The notes beneath the pieces were generated by a model, which made no database searches, was not told where the DNA came from, and saw only the letters and a list, made by a program, of their open reading frames with translations. This document shows, piece by piece, positions 63,720 to 64,000 of a stretch of 64,000 nt of DNA. How positions within the stretch are numbered: the stretch's first letter is position 1; each line of letters opens with the position of its first letter. This DNA is from Virgibacillus halodenitrificans JCM 12304 (GTDB lineage Bacteria; Bacillota; Bacilli; Bacillales; Amphibacillaceae). The position numbers were made by a program, and so were the translations under genes. The stretch spans positions 1 through 64,000 of the forward strand of contig NZ_BAZS01000021.1 of the NCBI RefSeq assembly GCF_001310895.1, written 5' to 3'.

Positions 63720-64000
63720 TTACTTTAACAATACACGGAAAATAGAGCAGGTATATAAGATGGAGGTGAGTGTTAATAAGCCTTGAAAAGTAATGACGAG
63801 ATGACTCCATTGCCCCAACCCACCAACAGTTAATCCAAGCACACTAGTTATGAAACAGATGAATAAAACCACACTCCAGCTTTCGTGAATCATATCCTTT
63901 AATGTAGGCACCTTTTCTTTGCCAATTTTGTTAGAATATTTATAGGTCCACCAAAGGAAAGGAACAATTTTATATAAATAGCCAAGAATACTGAAGACAA
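63720..64000 (-). CDS. C-terminal part of a polytopic membrane protein (cut by window edge)
   Basis: The minus-strand frame is open to the window end and shows at least three hydrophobic segments: FSILGYLYKIVPFLWW, SVVLFICFITSVLGLTVGG and HLVITFQGLLTLTSILYTC. The segment KEKVPTLKDM between them is reminiscent of some haem-copper oxidase-like membrane proteins, but I cannot assign a family. The 5' part lies outside the window. Confidence 0.6.
   Translation of the reverse strand, partial: VFSILGYLYKIVPFLWWTYKYSNKIGKEKVPTLKDMIHESWSVVLFICFITSVLGLTVGGLGQWSHLVITFQGLLTLTSILYTCSIFRVLLK

Noticed and set aside
1-64000. CRISPR array, tRNA/rRNA genes, prophage or complete insertion sequence
   Set aside because: No regularly spaced repeats with unique spacers, no cloverleaf or rRNA-like tracts, no transposase or phage structural genes were seen. 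The 9.6-kb tandem units are too degenerate and few for CRISPR.

Overview
The window is chromosomal DNA of a low-GC, endospore-forming Bacillaceae, most likely a halotolerant or marine genus of the Oceanobacillus/Virgibacillus type. Evidence: the genes run in blocks that parallel my recollection of the Bacillus subtilis map (prsA-yhaI, hit-ecsAB-yhaA, hmoB-pbpF-hemEHY, yhfHI-lplJ-lcfB, comK-yhjDE-sipV, addBA, gerPA-F, yisL, yitS-yitW). It carries spore-germination (gerP) and competence (comK) genes, an osmoprotectant (betaine) import cassette, AGGAGG-type ribosome sites and AT-rich spacers. I see no rRNA, tRNA, CRISPR array, complete insertion sequence or prophage.

Layout. 1-3.2 kb: secretion foldase prsA, small membrane proteins, yhaI. 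2.7-7.7 kb: a gbsR-like regulator divergent from an OpuA-type betaine ABC transporter with two binding lipoproteins, the second a circular permutation of the first. 7.7-13.8 kb: yhaH, trpP, hit, ecsAB, yhaA amidohydrolase. 14-19 kb: ferritin-like protein, PAP2 phosphatase (frameshifted), MFS exporter, liaFSR cell-envelope stress system. 19.5-26 kb: haem monooxygenase hmoB, class A PBP (frameshifted) and the hemE-hemH-hemY haem branch. 26-33.8 kb: pepF, yhfH, yhfI, lplJ, lcfB with a FadR site, comK, yhjD. 34-42.7 kb: yhjE, sipV-like signal peptidase, addBA recombination nuclease. 43.5-47.2 kb: ba3-type terminal oxidase with a SCO copper chaperone, preceded by tandem FNR/CRP-like palindromes. 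47.2-49.1 kb: gerPABCDEF. 49.2-58.5 kb: DUF418 protein, rocD, yisL, a membrane-anchored GH13 protein lacking its catalytic residues, SDR, yppF-like, DegV, YitT, lipoprotein. 58.5-64 kb: Nfu-N, DUF3813, yitU, yitV, yitW, mobB-moaE-moaD (two frameshifted), a second DUF59 gene, and the C-terminal end of a membrane protein cut by the window edge.

Three things stand out. First, five compound intergenic repeats of about 0.35-0.65 kb (plus one fragment) share inverted termini and two internal GC-rich modules; one carries a 0.19 kb MITE-like insertion. Second, the opuA locus has a natural circularly permuted paralogue beside its parent, and the GH13 protein at 53.2 kb looks like a pseudoenzyme. Third, five otherwise intact genes are broken by one- or two-base changes, mostly in short homopolymers. 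That density points to consensus sequence errors more than to gene decay, so those genes should be treated as probably functional until resequenced.
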